Positions 9,349 through 20,150 are shown, counted from the first letter of the stretch. The stretch: DNA of 64,000 bases from Acidovorax sp. 1608163 (GCF_003669015.1 NZ_CP033069.1:1801001-1865000); one strand, 5' to 3'. Translations and numbers: made by a program. The notes: generated from the sequence alone by a model not told the origin.

Positions 9349-11379
9349 TCAACCCTGTGCAGAGGCTGCAAAAGGTTGACGCTCTAGCCACCAGGCAAGT
9401 ACCTGTTCGACAGCTTGTTCAATCGTCAAAGAGGAGTTGTCCAGCACCAGAGCATCCTGTGCGGGCTTGAGAGGCGCCACGCTGCGGGAGCTGTCCCGGG
9501 CGTCGCGCGCTTCCAAATCTGCACGGAGGTCGTCGATATTAGCCTGAAAACCCTTTGAAATCAACTGTTTATGGCGGCGCTCTGCGCGGCAGGCCGCGCT
9601 GGCCGTTAAAAACACCTTCAAAGGGGCGCCTGGGAAGATCACGGTGCCCATGTCGCGCCCATCGGCCACCAGGCCGGGCAGGCGCTGAAAACTGTGCTGA
9701 AGGTCTACCAAGGCTGCGCGCACCGCAGGCAAGGCGGACACGCGGGATGCGTTCATGCCCGCTTCTTCGGTGCGAATGGCTTCGGTGACATCTTCAGCGC
9801 CCAGCAGCACATGGCCGTTGTCAAAGCGCACTGGCAGGGTTTGGGCTAACTGGGCAATTTGCGTTTCATGCGCAGCATCAATGTGCAGGCCCGCTTGCAA
9901 CGAGGCATAGGCCGTGATGCGGTACATGGCGCCGGAGTCGAGGAAGCCGTAGCCCAGGCGGCGGGCCAGTTCGGCGGCCACGGTGCCCTTGCCAGAGGCC
10001 GTGGGGCCGTCGATGCAGATCACCGGGATGCGCGCCGTGGGCAGCGTGGTGGTGCCCAGGAAGGCCTCGAAATACTCCGGGAAGGTCTTGGCCACGCACT
10101 TGGGGTCTTCAATGCGCACCGGCAACTTGGCCGGATTGAAGGTGGCCAGCGAGAAGCACATCGCAACCCGGTGATCGTCGTAGGTGTGGATGCTGGCGGC
10201 CTTCCAGTCCTGCACGCGGGCGGGCGGGGTGATCTGGATGTAGTCCGCCCCTTCCTCTACCGTGGCGCCGAGCTTGCGCAGCTCTTTGGCCATGGCGGCG
10301 ATGCGGTCGGTTTCCTTCACACGCCAGCTGGCAATGTTGCGCAAGGTGGTGGTGCCTTCTGCGTACAGGGCCATCACGGCCAGTGTCATGGCCGCGTCGG
10401 GGATGTGGTTGCAGTCCAGGTCAATGGCTTTGAGGGGCCAGGTGCCGCGCTGCACTTGCAGCCAGTTGGGGCCGCCGGTGACCTGTGCACCCATGGCCTG
10501 GGCCGCTTCCACAAAGCGGATGTCGCCCTGGATGGAGTGCAGGCCCACGCCCATGATCTTGATGCTGTTTCCGGCTTCAGCGCTGGATGCAATAGCGCCA
10601 AGTGCTATGAAATAGCTAGCGGAAGATGCGTCCGCCTCGACGTGGATGCTGCCGGGCGATTGGTATTGGCTACCCGCTGGAATGGTGAAACGCTGCCAGT
10701 TGTCGTGGCTGACGTGGATGCCAAACTGCGCCAGCAACTGCAGGGTGATGGCGATGTAGGGCTTGGAGATCAGCTCCCCCACAACCTCGATGTGCACCGC
10801 CTGGGTGGTGGCCACCAGGGGCAGTGCCATGAGCAGCGCCGTGAGGAACTGGCTGGAGACATCGCCGCGCACCTGGATGGGTTGGCGCAGCGCCGGGGCT
10901 GGCACCCCTTGGGCGTGGGCGATGCGCAGCGGAGGGTAGCCCGGGTTGCCGAGGTAATCGATCTGGCAGCCGAGCTGGCGCAAGGCGTCCACCAGGTCGC
11001 CAATGGGGCGCTCGTGCATGCGGGGCACGCCCGAGAGTTCAAACTCGCCGCCCAGCAGGGCCAAGGCTGCGGTGAGCGGGCGCATGGCCGTACCTGCATT
11101 GCCCATGAACAGGGCTGTGGGCGAAACTGGCTTGCGGCCGCCCAAGCCCGTGATGTGCACGGTGCTTCCTGCTTCCACCACCTCGCAGCCAATCTTGCGC
11201 AGGCCGTCGAGCATCACGCGCGTATCGTCTGACGCCAGCAGGTCATGCACGGTGGTGGTGCCCAGGCTCAAGGCCGCCAGCAGCAGCACCCGGTTGGAGA
11301 TGCTTTTGGAGCCCGGCAAGAGAACTTCACCCCCAGCAGCGTCGAGAGCGGGGAGGTCCAGGAAGGCGGTAGTGAACAT
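9349..11379 (-). CDS. aroA: Fused EPSP synthase / cytidylate kinase
   Basis: Bifunctional protein of 676 residues. Residues 1 to about 440 are 3-phosphoshikimate 1-carboxyvinyltransferase of the shikimate pathway, with [38 protein letters not shown] and [19 protein letters not shown]. Residues from about 450 are cytidylate kinase, with the P-loop [20 protein letters not shown] and [13 protein letters not shown]. Most bacteria encode aroA and cmk separately; the fusion occurs in Burkholderiales relatives. The gene abuts tyrA (stop 11380, start 11379) and is followed by rpsA, which keeps the usual cmk-rpsA neighbourhood. Confidence 0.95.
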   Translation of the reverse strand: MFTTAFLDLPALDAAGGEVLLPGSKSISNRVLLLAALSLGTTTVHDLLASDDTRVMLDGLRKIGCEVVEAGSTVHITGLGGRKPVSPTALFMGNAGTAMRPLTAALALLGGEFELSGVPRMHERPIGDLVDALRQLGCQIDYLGNPGYPPLRIAHAQGVPAPALRQPIQVRGDVSSQFLTALLMALPLVATTQAVHIEVVGELISKPYIAITLQLLAQFGIHVSHDNWQRFTIPAGSQYQSPGSIHVEADASSASYFIALGAIASSAEAGNSIKIMGVGLHSIQGDIRFVEAAQAMGAQVTGGPNWLQVQRGTWPLKAIDLDCNHIPDAAMTLAVMALYAEGTTTLRNIASWRVKETDRIAAMAKELRKLGATVEEGADYIQITPPARVQDWKAASIHTYDDHRVAMCFSLATFNPAKLPVRIEDPKCVAKTFPEYFEAFLGTTTLPTARIPVICIDGPTASGKGTVAAELARRLGYGFLDSGAMYRITAYASLQAGLHIDAAHETQIAQLAQTLPVRFDNGHVLLGAEDVTEAIRTEEAGMNASRVSALPAVRAALVDLQHSFQRLPGLVADGRDMGTVIFPGAPLKVFLTASAACRAERRHKQLISKGFQANIDDLRADLEARDARDSSRSVAPLKPAQDALVLDNSSLTIEQAVEQVLAWWLERQPFAASAQG

Positions 11380-12264
11380 TTAGCGTGGTTTGGAGGTGCG
11401 TTGGGCGCCCATGCGCCAGTGGGCGCGGGTTTCGCTGGCAAGGGTCAGCATGTCTTCCAGGGCCTGCGAGTTGCCGTTGGCAATGGCTTGCTCAAGCTGC
11501 GCCAGGGCTTGTTGAAAGACCTTGGATTGCGCCAGCAACTCTTCACGGTTGGCCAGCATGATGTCGCGCCACATCTTGGGCTCGCCAGCGGCGATGCGGG
11601 TGAAGTCGCGGAACCCAGGGCCTGCCAGTGACAAAAACTCGTCGCCTTCGGGCTGCCCGGTCAGGCTGTTCATCATGGCAAACGCCAGCAGATGGGGCAG
11701 ATGGCTGACGGCGGCGAAGGCGGTGTCATGCGATTCAGGCGACATGCTGCTCACGCGGCAGCCAATGGCTTGCCACACCTCTTGCGCTTGCAACAGCTGT
11801 GCAGTGAGGGTGCGCTCGGTAGGGGTCAAAATGACCTGGCGGCCGTAGTACAGCTCTGCATCTGCATGCTCTACGCCTGCCACTTCGCGCCCTGTGATGG
11901 GGTGCGCGGGCACGAAAGAGCCCACCTGGTCACGCAGCGCACGGCGCGCGGCCTGCACCACATCGGCCTTGGTGGAGCCCACATCCATCACCAGCATTTG
12001 GGGGGTGACCAAGTGCTTGATGGCCTTGAGGGTGGCTTCGGTTGCAGACACGGGAACCGCTACCAAAACAATGTCTGCCCCAGCCACTGCCAGCAAGGCC
12101 GAGGGCGCTTCGACATCGATCACGCCCATCTGGCGTGCGCGATCGGTGGTGGAGGGGGACTTGCTGTAGCCCACGACCCTTTTGACCAGACCCGCCTTTT
12201 TCAGCGCCAGCGCAAAGGACCCGCCCATGAGGCCACAGCCAATCAGTCCAAGTTGTTCAAACAT
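11380..12264 (-). CDS. tyrA: Prephenate dehydrogenase
   Basis: NAD(P)-dependent oxidative decarboxylase making 4-hydroxyphenylpyruvate for tyrosine. The N-terminal Rossmann fold opens QLGLIGCGLMGGSFALAL, and conserved segments VMDVGSTKADVV and FVPAHPITGREVAGVEHADA are present. At 294 residues it is a monofunctional TyrA without a chorismate mutase domain. It overlaps pheA by 22 bp and is followed without a gap by aroA-cmk, so the aromatic genes form one tightly packed operon. Confidence 0.94.
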   Translation of the reverse strand: MFEQLGLIGCGLMGGSFALALKKAGLVKRVVGYSKSPSTTDRARQMGVIDVEAPSALLAVAGADIVLVAVPVSATEATLKAIKHLVTPQMLVMDVGSTKADVVQAARRALRDQVGSFVPAHPITGREVAGVEHADAELYYGRQVILTPTERTLTAQLLQAQEVWQAIGCRVSSMSPESHDTAFAAVSHLPHLLAFAMMNSLTGQPEGDEFLSLAGPGFRDFTRIAAGEPKMWRDIMLANREELLAQSKVFQQALAQLEQAIANGNSQALEDMLTLASETRAHWRMGAQRTSKPR

Positions 12265-13373
12265 CGCGAGCGCCCTTCACGAGGCCACGGGGTAGGTCCC
12301 AGCACTTTGTAGAACGCGCAGAGGCCTCGCAGCTCTTCCAGCGCCCGTGCCACATGGGGCTGGGCTGGGTGGCCGTCCAGGTCAATGTAGAAATAGTATT
12401 CCCACTGGCCTGTGCGTGCGGGGCGGGACTCGAAGCGGGTCATGGACACGCCGTGCTTTTTGAGCGGCACCAACAGGTCATGCACTGCACCGGGCTGGTT
12501 GGGCACCGAGACGATCAGGCTGGTGCAGTCCTTGCTCGAGGGCGGTGGCGTCTGCAGGGTGTGGGGCAGGCAGATGATGGCGAAACGCGTGCGGTTGTAC
12601 GCATCGTCCTGGATGGCGTGGGCCACGATGTGCAGGCCAAACTGTGTGGCCGCCCGCTCGCTTGACAGGGCTGCCCATGCGGGGTTGGTCGTCGCCAGGC
12701 GCGCGCCTTCGGCGTTGCTGGACACCGGGCGGCGCTCGGCGTGCGGCAGGTGCTTGGTCAGCCACGACTGGCATTGCGCCAGCGCCTGAGGGTGGGCCAG
12801 CACCACTTCAATGTCGTCCAGCGAATTGCTGGTGCGCAGCAGGTTGTGCCGCACCAGCAGGCTCACTTCGCCCACCACATGCGTGGGGGTGTGCAGGAAC
12901 AGGTCGAGCGAACGGGTGACCACGCCTTCGGTGGAATTTTCTACCCCCACCACGCCATATTGCGCGCTGCCAGCGGCCGTGGCGTGGAAGACTTCGTCGA
13001 AGTTGGCGCAGTACATCAAGTCGGCGGCACCGCCGAAAAACTCGATGGCCGCTTGCTCGCAGAACGTGCCTTCAGGGCCGAGCACGGCCACCCGCTGGGG
13101 CGATTCGAGCGCCAGGCAGGCCGACATGATTTCGCGCCAGATGGCGGCCACATGCGCGCCTTTGAGGGGGCCGGGGTTGGCGGTCTGGATCTTGTCAATG
13201 ACCTGCGCTACGCGGTCTGGCCGGAAAAAGGGCGTGCCTTCGCGCTTTTTGACTTCGCCCACCCGCTCGGCCACCAGCGCACGCTGGTTCAGCAGCGTGA
13301 GCAGTTGCTGGTCGATGTTGTCGATCTGAACGCGCAGACTGGCGAGATCGGGGGATGCTTGCGGAGTATTCAT
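12243..13373 (-). CDS. pheA: Chorismate mutase / prephenate dehydratase (P-protein)
   Basis: Bifunctional phenylalanine pathway enzyme of 376 residues. The N-terminal AroQ-type chorismate mutase is seen in LRVQIDNIDQQLLTLLNQRA. The prephenate dehydratase part has GPEGTFCEQAAIEFFG, VGVENSTEGVVTRSLDLF and NRTRFAIICL, the last with the catalytic threonine. A C-terminal ACT domain (SVPNQPGAVHDLLVPLKKHG, ESRPARTGQWEYYFYIDLDG) binds phenylalanine for feedback inhibition. It lies between serC and tyrA. Confidence 0.96.
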   Translation of the reverse strand: MNTPQASPDLASLRVQIDNIDQQLLTLLNQRALVAERVGEVKKREGTPFFRPDRVAQVIDKIQTANPGPLKGAHVAAIWREIMSACLALESPQRVAVLGPEGTFCEQAAIEFFGGAADLMYCANFDEVFHATAAGSAQYGVVGVENSTEGVVTRSLDLFLHTPTHVVGEVSLLVRHNLLRTSNSLDDIEVVLAHPQALAQCQSWLTKHLPHAERRPVSSNAEGARLATTNPAWAALSSERAATQFGLHIVAHAIQDDAYNRTRFAIICLPHTLQTPPPSSKDCTSLIVSVPNQPGAVHDLLVPLKKHGVSMTRFESRPARTGQWEYYFYIDLDGHPAQPHVARALEELRGLCAFYKVLGPTPWPREGRSRCLNNLD

Positions 13374-13396
13374 GGGTGGGCGTCGGTGGCGTGCAC

Positions 13397-14506
13397 TCAG
13401 GCGTGCTTTTGTTCAAATTCTCGCAGGTAGGTCACCAGCGCCTGTACGCCCTCGATGGGCATGGCGTTGTAGATGCTGGCACGCATGCCGCCCACGGACT
13501 TGTGGCCCTTGAGTTGCAGCAGACCGCGCTCACGGGCGCCGGTCAGGAAGGCCTCGTTGCGGCTTTCGTCACGAAGGAAGAAGGGGATGTTCATGCGCGA
13601 GCGGCAGTTGGCTGCCACCTTGTTCACGTAGAACTGGGAGTTGTCGATGGCGCTGTACAACAACTCGGCTTTGGCGGTGTTGCGTTGCTCCATGGCAGCA
13701 ATGCCGCTCAGTCCACCTTCTGTCTGGCGCTTGAGCCATTGGAAGGTCAGGCCAGCCATGTAGATGCCCCAGGTTGGCGGGGTGTTGTACATCGACTGGT
13801 TTTCGGCCACCACTTTGTAGTCGAATGCGCTAGGGCAAATGGGCAGTGCGTGGCCCAGCAGGTCTTCGCGCACCACCACCAGCGTCAGGCCTGCAGGCCC
13901 CAGGTTCTTTTGCGCGCCGCCAAAGGCCACGCCCACGCGTGACCAGTCCACGCTGCGCGAAGCGACATGGGAGGAGAAATCAATCACCAAAGGTGCATCG
14001 CTGCCCAGGGCTTGCAAATCGGGCAGCTCTTGAAATTCGACGCCATGGATGGTTTCGTTGCTGCACAAGTGCACGTAGCTGGCGCCCTTGCTGAGCTGCC
14101 ATGTGGCTGGGGCGGGCAGGGTGGTGAAGTTGGACTCTTGCCCTGATGCCACCACACGCGATTCGGCGGCGTATTTGAGCGCCTCTTTTTGCGACTTTTG
14201 GCTCCAGCTGCCAGTCACCACAAAGTCCACCGTGCCAGCGCGCGACAGGTTCATGGGAACGATGGCGTTCTCTGCCAAGCCGCCGCCTTGCATGAACAGG
14301 ATCTTGAATTGGGCGGGCACTGCCAGCAGCTCGCGCAGGTCTGCTTCGGCTTGCTCGTAAATCGAGATGAATTCTTTGCCCCGGTGGCTCATCTCCATCA
14401 CGCCCATGCCACTACCGTGCCAGTCGAGCATTTCGCTGGCGGCTTGTTCAAGGACTTCGGCGGGAATCGCGGCCGGGCCGGCGGAGAAGTTGTATGGGCG
14501 GTTCAT
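13397..14506 (-). CDS. serC: Phosphoserine aminotransferase
   Basis: PLP enzyme converting 3-phosphohydroxypyruvate and glutamate to phosphoserine; it also serves pyridoxal phosphate synthesis. It opens with the hallmark [20 protein letters not shown] and contains the cofactor lysine in [20 protein letters not shown]. At 369 residues it is full length. The gyrA-serC-pheA-tyrA order on one strand is common in betaproteobacteria. Confidence 0.97.
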   Translation of the reverse strand: MNRPYNFSAGPAAIPAEVLEQAASEMLDWHGSGMGVMEMSHRGKEFISIYEQAEADLRELLAVPAQFKILFMQGGGLAENAIVPMNLSRAGTVDFVVTGSWSQKSQKEALKYAAESRVVASGQESNFTTLPAPATWQLSKGASYVHLCSNETIHGVEFQELPDLQALGSDAPLVIDFSSHVASRSVDWSRVGVAFGGAQKNLGPAGLTLVVVREDLLGHALPICPSAFDYKVVAENQSMYNTPPTWGIYMAGLTFQWLKRQTEGGLSGIAAMEQRNTAKAELLYSAIDNSQFYVNKVAANCRSRMNIPFFLRDESRNEAFLTGARERGLLQLKGHKSVGGMRASIYNAMPIEGVQALVTYLREFEQKHA

Positions 14507-14517
14507 CTGATAGTGAT

Positions 14518-14575
14518 AAAAAGAGCTTCCAGCGCTTGCTGAGTAAGCGGTAGAAGCTCTGATTTTGATAGCAAT
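14518..14575 (-). terminator. Palindromic repeat copy 2, acting as gyrA terminator
   Basis: Read on the minus strand, AGAGCTTC pairs with GAAGCTCT around an inner AGCGCTT-type stem and is followed by TTTTT. This gives a convincing intrinsic terminator between gyrA and serC. The same sequence belongs to the dispersed palindromic repeat family of this genome. Confidence 0.7.
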
Positions 14576-14616
14576 TGCAGCTTGGGCCTTGTGGCGTGGC
14601 TGCGGCCTTGTGGTGT

Positions 14617-17283
14617 TTAAGCCTCTGGTGCTTCACCGCCCTCGGGGGTGGAGTTGCCTTCGGCGTTATCGCCACCTTCGGCCGCAGGGTCCGCCACATT
14701 GGCGTCGTTTTCCACAATGCGTTGCAGCCCGCTGAGCTTGGAGCCTTCGTCCAGGGCAATCAGCGTCACGCCCTGCGTGGCACGGCCCAGTTCGCGAATC
14801 TCGGAGACCCGGGTGCGCACCAGAACGCCCTTGTCGGTGATCAGCATGATCTCGTCGTCAGCGTGCACCAGCGTGGCGGCAACCACCTTGCCGTTGCGCT
14901 CGCTTTGCTGGATGGCGATCATCCCCTTAGTGCCTCGGCCGTGGCGTGTGTACTCGACGATGCTGGTGCGCTTGCCGTAGCCGTTTTCGGTGGCGGTGAG
15001 TACGCTTTGGGTCTCGTCTTCGGCCACCAGCATGGCGATCACGCTCTGGCTTTCCTCCAGCATCATGCCGCGCACGCCGCGCGCTGCACGGCCCAGTGGG
15101 CGCACATCGTTTTCATCAAAGCGCACCGCCTTGCCGCCATCGCTGAACAGCATCACGTCGTGCTTTCCATCAGTCAGTGCCGCGCCGATCAGGTAGTCGC
15201 CATCGTCCAGGTTGACGGCGATGATGCCGCCCTTGCGGGGATTGCTGAACTCGTCCAGCGCGGTCTTCTTGACGGTGCCCATGCTGGTAGCCATGAACAC
15301 ATAACGATCGGCCGGGAAGGTGCGCATGTCGCCGGTGAGGGCTAGCACCACGTTGATCTTCTCGCCTTCCTGCAGCGGGAACATGTTGACGATGGGGCGG
15401 CCACGTGAACCGCGCGAACCTGCAGGCACCTCCCACACCTTGAGCCAGTACAGGCGGCCACGGTTGGAGAAGCACAGGATGTAGTCGTGCGTGTTGGCAA
15501 TGAAGAGCTGGTCGATCCAGTCGTCTTCCTTGGTCGCCGTGGCCTGCTTTCCACGCCCGCCGCGCTTTTGGGCGCGGTATTCGGATAGTGGCTGGCTCTT
15601 GATGTAGCCGGTGTGGCTGAGCGTCACCACCATGTCGGTTGGGGTGATCAGGTCTTCGGTCGAGAGGTCTTGGGCGCTGTATTCGACCACCGAGCGGCGT
15701 GCGCCCAGCTTGTGCTGGCCAAACTCTGTCTTGATGGATGTGAGTTCGTCGCCAATGATGGTGGATACCCGCTCTGGCTTGGCCAGGATGTCCAGCAGGT
15801 CTTCAATGACCGCCATGACTTCCTTGTACTCGGCCACGATCTTGTCTTGCTCCAGGCCTGTCAGGCGCTGCAGGCGCATCTGCAGGATTTCCTGGGCCTG
15901 GGTTTCAGACAAACGGTAAAGGCCATCCTGGCCCATGCCGAATTCCTTTTCCAGGCCTTCGGGGCGGTAGTCGTCGGCATTGATCACGCCGCCATCGGCG
16001 CGGGTGCGCGTCAGCATTTCGCGCACGAGCTTGCTGTCCCATGAGCGGGTCATCAGCTCGGCTTTGGCCACCGGTGGGGTGGGGGCGTTGCGGATGATGG
16101 CGATGAAATCATCGATGTTGGCCAGTGCAACGGCCAAGCCTTCGAGCACGTGCCCGCGATCGCGGGCTTTGCGCAGCTCGAACACCGTGCGGCGTGTCAC
16201 CACTTCGCGGCGGTGTTGCAGGAAGACGCTGATCAGGTCCTTGAGATTGCACAGGCGCGGCTGACCATCGATCAGCGCCACCATGTTCATGCCAAACGTG
16301 TCTTGCAACTGCGTTTGCTTGTACAGGTTGTTCAGCACCACTTCGGGCACTTCGCCACGCTTGAGCTCGATCACCAGGCGCATGCCGGACTTGTCCGACT
16401 CGTCCTGGATGTGGCTGATGCCTTCGATCTTCTTCTCATGCACCAGTTCGGCCATGCGCTCCTGCAGCGTCTTCTTGTTGACCTGGTAGGGCAGCTCGTC
16501 CACGATGATGGCCTGGCGCTGACCTCGGTCGATGTCCTCGAAGTGGCAGCGGGCGCGCATGACGACCTTGCCACGGCCCGTGCGGTAGCCGTCTTTGACG
16601 CCATTGATGCCGTAGATGATCCCGGCCGTTGGGAAGTCAGGGGCCGGAATGATCTCCATCAGTTCATCGATGGTGGTCTCGGGGTTGCGCAGCATGTGCA
16701 AGCACGCATCCACCACCTCATTGAGGTTGTGCGGCGGGATGTTGGTTGCCATACCCACCGCAATACCTGCCGAGCCGTTGACCAGCAGGTTGGGGAGCTT
16801 GCTGGGCAGGACCAGCGGCTCTTTTTCACTGCCGTCATAGTTGGGGCCGAAATCGACAGTTTCTTTGTCGATATCGCCCAACATTTCGTGGGCGATTTTT
16901 GCCAAACGGATTTCGGTGTAACGCATCGCCGCAGCGTTGTCGCCGTCTACCGATCCGAAGTTACCTTGTCCGTCCACCAGCATGTGGCGCAGCGAAAAAT
17001 CCTGCGCCATGCGAACGATCGTGTCATACACCGCCGAGTCGCCGTGGGGGTGGTACTTACCGATCACATCGCCCACAATACGGGCCGACTTTTTGTAGGG
17101 TCGATTCCAGTCGTTGTTGAGTTCGTGCATGGCAAACAGCACGCGGCGATGGACCGGCTTGAGGCCGTCACGAGCGTCAGGCAAGGCCCGGCCCACGATC
17201 ACGCTCATTGCGTAATCGAGGTAACTGCGCCGCATTTCTTCTTCAAGACTGATCGGCAGGGTTTCTTTGGCAAACTGGGTCAT
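14617..17283 (-). CDS. gyrA: DNA gyrase subunit A
   Basis: Breakage-reunion subunit of type II topoisomerase, 888 residues. [20 protein letters not shown] is the usual start; the track of codons upstream has no family similarity. The quinolone-resistance region reads [17 protein letters not shown], so Ser83 and Asp87 (E. coli numbering, which coincides here) are the sensitive-type residues. The C-terminal beta-pinwheel carries the GyrA box (QKRGGRGKQ). The acidic, Glu/Gly-rich tail ([15 protein letters not shown]) is lineage-specific. It is divergent from the ompA-family gene. Confidence 0.97.
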   Translation of the reverse strand: MTQFAKETLPISLEEEMRRSYLDYAMSVIVGRALPDARDGLKPVHRRVLFAMHELNNDWNRPYKKSARIVGDVIGKYHPHGDSAVYDTIVRMAQDFSLRHMLVDGQGNFGSVDGDNAAAMRYTEIRLAKIAHEMLGDIDKETVDFGPNYDGSEKEPLVLPSKLPNLLVNGSAGIAVGMATNIPPHNLNEVVDACLHMLRNPETTIDELMEIIPAPDFPTAGIIYGINGVKDGYRTGRGKVVMRARCHFEDIDRGQRQAIIVDELPYQVNKKTLQERMAELVHEKKIEGISHIQDESDKSGMRLVIELKRGEVPEVVLNNLYKQTQLQDTFGMNMVALIDGQPRLCNLKDLISVFLQHRREVVTRRTVFELRKARDRGHVLEGLAVALANIDDFIAIIRNAPTPPVAKAELMTRSWDSKLVREMLTRTRADGGVINADDYRPEGLEKEFGMGQDGLYRLSETQAQEILQMRLQRLTGLEQDKIVAEYKEVMAVIEDLLDILAKPERVSTIIGDELTSIKTEFGQHKLGARRSVVEYSAQDLSTEDLITPTDMVVTLSHTGYIKSQPLSEYRAQKRGGRGKQATATKEDDWIDQLFIANTHDYILCFSNRGRLYWLKVWEVPAGSRGSRGRPIVNMFPLQEGEKINVVLALTGDMRTFPADRYVFMATSMGTVKKTALDEFSNPRKGGIIAVNLDDGDYLIGAALTDGKHDVMLFSDGGKAVRFDENDVRPLGRAARGVRGMMLEESQSVIAMLVAEDETQSVLTATENGYGKRTSIVEYTRHGRGTKGMIAIQQSERNGKVVAATLVHADDEIMLITDKGVLVRTRVSEIRELGRATQGVTLIALDEGSKLSGLQRIVENDANVADPAAEGGDNAEGNSTPEGGEAPEA

Positions 17284-17506
17284 TTGGACGGCGGTGGCAG
17301 CAAAGGAGAGCCATTTTAGGCTGAGATGCTTGTAGCGCCTATGCAACATATGCGGGCTATTGCGGTTTTGTCCTACGGTGCCTTATGCGCTAGAGCCGCT
17401 TTTAGCCTGTTACGTATGGCACAATCGTTTTAACGTTTTTGGTGGTGGTCACCCTAAACGTCCTGATTCGCAGCGAGGCTGCGGCTTTTTCCCCAAGAGG
17501 AGAACC

Positions 17507-18151
17507 ATGAAGAAACTGAACAAAGTGGCGATGTTGTTTGCCTCTGCAGCGCTCGCAACCGCCGCTGGCGCACAATCCGTGGACAACTGGAAGAACGGTT
17601 CCGGCGACCTGGTCTGGAAGAACGGCACCAATGAATACTGCTGGCGCGATGCCAACTGGACGCCTGCTACTGCAGCCGCCGGTTGCGACGGCGCTATCGC
17701 CGCAGCTGCTCCAGCTGCTGCTGCCCCAGCTTCTGCCGCTCCAGCTGCTCCAGCTGCCGCCGCTCCAGCTGCTGCAGCTCCAGTCGTGGCCGCCCAAAAG
17801 GTGACCTACGCTGCTGACGCTTTCTTCGACTTCGACAAGTCGGTTCTGAAGGCTGAAGGCAAGGCAAAGCTCGACGACCTGGTCTCCAAGGTCAAGGACA
17901 TCAACCTGGAAGTCATCATCGCCGTGGGTCACACTGACTCCGTGGGCTCCGATGCTTACAACCAAAAGCTGTCTGTGCGTCGTTCCGAAGCCGTGAAGGC
18001 TTACTTGGTGTCCAAGGGCATCGAAAAGAACCGCGTCTACACTGAAGGCAAGGGCGAAAAGCAACCTGTGGCCGACAACAAGACCGCCGAAGGCCGCGCA
18101 AAGAACCGCCGCGTGGAAATCGAAGTGGTTGGTACCCGTGCTACCAAGTAA
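17507..18151 (+). CDS. OmpA-family outer membrane/peptidoglycan-associated protein
   Basis: Protein of 214 residues with a signal peptide (MKKLNKVAMLFASAALATAA). A short N-terminal module contains two WKNG repeats (NWKNGSGDLVWKNGTNEYCW) and is followed by a long Ala/Pro linker. The C-terminal OmpA domain (AADAFFDFDKSVLKAEGKAK, VGHTDSVGSDAYNQKLSVRR, NRRVEIEV) binds peptidoglycan. The start is set by AAGAGGAGA just upstream. It has no beta-barrel of standard length, so it is more a cell-wall anchoring protein than a porin. A strong terminator follows. Confidence 0.9.
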   Translation: MKKLNKVAMLFASAALATAAGAQSVDNWKNGSGDLVWKNGTNEYCWRDANWTPATAAAGCDGAIAAAAPAAAAPASAAPAAPAAAAPAAAAPVVAAQKVTYAADAFFDFDKSVLKAEGKAKLDDLVSKVKDINLEVIIAVGHTDSVGSDAYNQKLSVRRSEAVKAYLVSKGIEKNRVYTEGKGEKQPVADNKTAEGRAKNRRVEIEVVGTRATK

Positions 18152-18165
18152 TCTTTGATTACTCC

Positions 18166-18193
18166 AAAAAAAGCCCCGTCAGGGGCTTTTTTT
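18166..18193 (+). terminator. Intrinsic terminator after the OmpA-family gene
   Basis: AAAGCCCC and GGGGCTTT are separated by GTCA and followed by TTTTT, the classic rho-independent form, 14 bases after the stop codon. Confidence 0.92.
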
Positions 18194-18318
18194 ATGCCTG
18201 AGCGATTTGCATCATTGTGGTGAATCTCGGGCTTTTTCAATTTTGATGGCGAGGTAATGACTGGCCCATGGCAATCGCCAAAAGCCATTTGGGTTATGGA
18301 ATAGAGGAAAATGGCGAA

Positions 18319-19029
18319 ATGATCGAATCAATCAACGCAGACCCTGCTGAGCTGGCGAAATTCTCTGATTTAGCGCACCGTTGGTGGGATCCAGAAAGCG
18401 AGTTCCGTCCGCTACACCAAATCAACCCGCTTCGTTTGGACTGGATCAACACCCACGCAGGTTTGGATCGGTGCAGGGTCCTTGATGTTGGTTGTGGAGG
18501 AGGGATTTTGACCGACTCCATGGCCCGCAAAGGGGCCGATGTGACAGGGATCGACCTGGCCACCAAATCGTTGCGTGTAGCCCAACTGCATGCACTGGAA
18601 ACTGGCACCCCTCACATTCAATACCGAGAAATCAGCGTAGAAGCTCTGGCTGAAGAACAACCCTCCAGTTTTGATGTGGTGACCTGCATGGAAATGCTGG
18701 AGCATGTGCCGGATCCTCACTCTGTGGTGCAAGCCTGCGCCCAACTGGTGAAGCCCGGTGGGTGGGTTTTTTTCTCCACCTTGCACCGCAGCGCCAAGGC
18801 TTTCATGCTGGCCATTGTGGGTGCGGAGTACCTGCTGAATATGTTGCCCCGAGGTACGCACGAGTACGCCAAGATGATCAAGCCCAGCGAACTGGCATCC
18901 AGTTGTAGAGCGGCAGGCCTGGATGTGCTTTACACCAAGGGGCTTGAATACAACCCGGTCACGCGCCGGTACTGGCTCAGCTCGAACACCAGTGTCAATT
19001 ACATGCTGGCAACCCAAAAGTTTTCTTGA
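18319..19029 (+). CDS. ubiG: Ubiquinone biosynthesis O-methyltransferase
   Basis: SAM-dependent methyltransferase for both O-methylations of ubiquinone synthesis. Family features are NADPAELAKFSDLAHRWWDP, the glycine-rich SAM loop VLDVGCGGGILTDSMARKGA and FDVVTCMEMLEHVPDP. The chosen ATG gives 236 residues, the usual length, and has GAGGAAAA upstream. An earlier in-frame ATG at 18268 would add 17 residues. It is followed by gph, the order seen in many proteobacteria. Confidence 0.95.
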   Translation: MIESINADPAELAKFSDLAHRWWDPESEFRPLHQINPLRLDWINTHAGLDRCRVLDVGCGGGILTDSMARKGADVTGIDLATKSLRVAQLHALETGTPHIQYREISVEALAEEQPSSFDVVTCMEMLEHVPDPHSVVQACAQLVKPGGWVFFSTLHRSAKAFMLAIVGAEYLLNMLPRGTHEYAKMIKPSELASSCRAAGLDVLYTKGLEYNPVTRRYWLSSNTSVNYMLATQKFS

Positions 19030-19038
19030 TTGCCCCGT

Positions 19039-19704
19039 ATGTTCAACAACATTGAGGCTGTGCTGTTTGACCTGGATGGCACCTTGATCGACAGTGCACC
19101 GGACCTCGGTGCGGCTGCCGACCAGATGCGCACAGACCGTGGCCTCTCCTCCTATTCCCTCGACCTGTACCGCCCGATGACTGGCGCTGGCGCGCGTGGC
19201 ATGTTGGCGCAAGCGTTTGGGATGACTCCCGAACACCCCGACTTTCCGGCGATGCGGGAGGAGTTCTTCGTCAACTATGAACGTCGCATGACGGTGTCCA
19301 CGTCCATCTTTGATGGAGTTGCAGAGATGCTGGAAGCCTTGCAGTTGCGTCAGCTGCGCTGGGGCATCGTGACAAACAAATCGATGCGCTTTACAGACCC
19401 TTTAACGCGCTCCATGCCTTTGCTGGCTGCCGCTGAGGTCGTTATCAGTGGTGACACAACACCCCATGCCAAGCCCCATCCCGCTCCTTTGCTGGAGGCC
19501 GCTAGGCGTTTAGGGGTGGATCCTGGTCGCTGCATCTATGTGGGCGATGACGAGAGGGATATCGTTGCCGGACATGCCGCCGGTATGGCGACGGTGGCAG
19601 CAACCTATGGCTATCTTGGTGCGCAAACCGACATCACGCGTTGGAATGCCCACGCCTCAATTAATTCTCCGCTGGAGCTCTTGCAACGGATCGCAGTGGC
19701 CTAA
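19039..19704 (+). CDS. gph: Phosphoglycolate phosphatase (HAD family)
   Basis: HAD hydrolase that removes 2-phosphoglycolate formed during DNA repair or by oxygenase activity. The nucleophile motif is AVLFDLDGTLIDSAPDLGAA, motif II is GIVTNKSMRFT and the C-terminal motif is CIYVGDDERDIVAGHAAGM. It starts 9 bases after ubiG (a TTG directly abutting the ubiG stop is also in frame). It could instead be an N-acetylmuramic-acid-6-phosphate phosphatase (MupP), a close relative in the ubiG-adjacent position in some genomes. Confidence 0.85.
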   Translation: MFNNIEAVLFDLDGTLIDSAPDLGAAADQMRTDRGLSSYSLDLYRPMTGAGARGMLAQAFGMTPEHPDFPAMREEFFVNYERRMTVSTSIFDGVAEMLEALQLRQLRWGIVTNKSMRFTDPLTRSMPLLAAAEVVISGDTTPHAKPHPAPLLEAARRLGVDPGRCIYVGDDERDIVAGHAAGMATVAATYGYLGAQTDITRWNAHASINSPLELLQRIAVA

Positions 19705-19707
19705 AAT
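19681..19707 (+). promoter_or_regulatory. Probable sigma70 promoter of ssrA
   Basis: TTGCAA and TAAAAT, 15 bases apart, end nine bases before the first tmRNA base. They overlap the last codons of gph. The spacer is short, so this is a suggestion only. Confidence 0.45.
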
Positions 19708-19716
19708 AGAAAGTCT

Positions 19717-20103
19717 GGGGCTGTCCTGGTTTCGACGTGGGTTCGGAATCGGTGTGGTGCATGTCGAGCTTGAGTCACGCTCGTAAATCTCGATTTAAAA
19801 AACTAACTGCAAACGACGAACGTTTCGCACTCGCTGCTTAATTGCCAGTGAGCCTTGCAACAGTTGGCCGATGGGCTGGGCAAGGGGGTTCTGAGCAATC
19901 AGGGCCTCCCGGCTGCAAGGATAATTACATGGGCTGGCCCTGATCCGGGTACCTTGGATTGGGGTAAGAAAATAGGGTGCTGGCTGCTGTTATAGCGTGC
20001 GACTGCGCGATGACCGTGGCGAGATTCAAAACAGACCGCTAAACATGTAGATCTGCTCGATGAAGGCTTGCGGACGCGGGTTCAATTCCCGCCAGCTCCA
20101 CCA
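19717..20103 (+). ncRNA. ssrA: Transfer-messenger RNA (tmRNA)
   Basis: Rescues stalled ribosomes with SmpB. The 5' end GGGGCTGTCCTGGTTTCGAC pairs with the 3' end CAGCTCC-A-CCA to form the tRNA-like acceptor. The T-arm is GGGTTCAATTCCC. The tag reading frame 19809-19841 is GCA AAC GAC GAA CGT TTC GCA CTC GCT GCT TAA, encoding ANDERFALAA, a typical betaproteobacterial degradation tag. The 3' end is intact although an integrative element begins directly after it. Confidence 0.97.
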
Positions 20104-20114
20104 CCATAACGTCC

Positions 20115-20150
20115 AAGGGCGTTCGCTGACTTCCAGCGAACGCCCTTTTT
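20115..20150 (+). terminator. Terminator downstream of ssrA (left copy)
   Basis: AAGGGCGTTCGCTG and CAGCGAACGCCCTT form a perfect 14-bp stem with loop ACTTC, followed by TTT. A diverged copy lies at 29440, so this stretch is part of the repeated left-end sequence. Confidence 0.92.

Noticed and set aside
10579..10625. Palindromic-repeat-like sequence inside aroA
   Set aside because: agctatttcatagc resembles the family flank, but it encodes the conserved SASYF segment of EPSP synthase and lacks the AGCGCTT...AAGCGCT core, so the likeness is probably chance.
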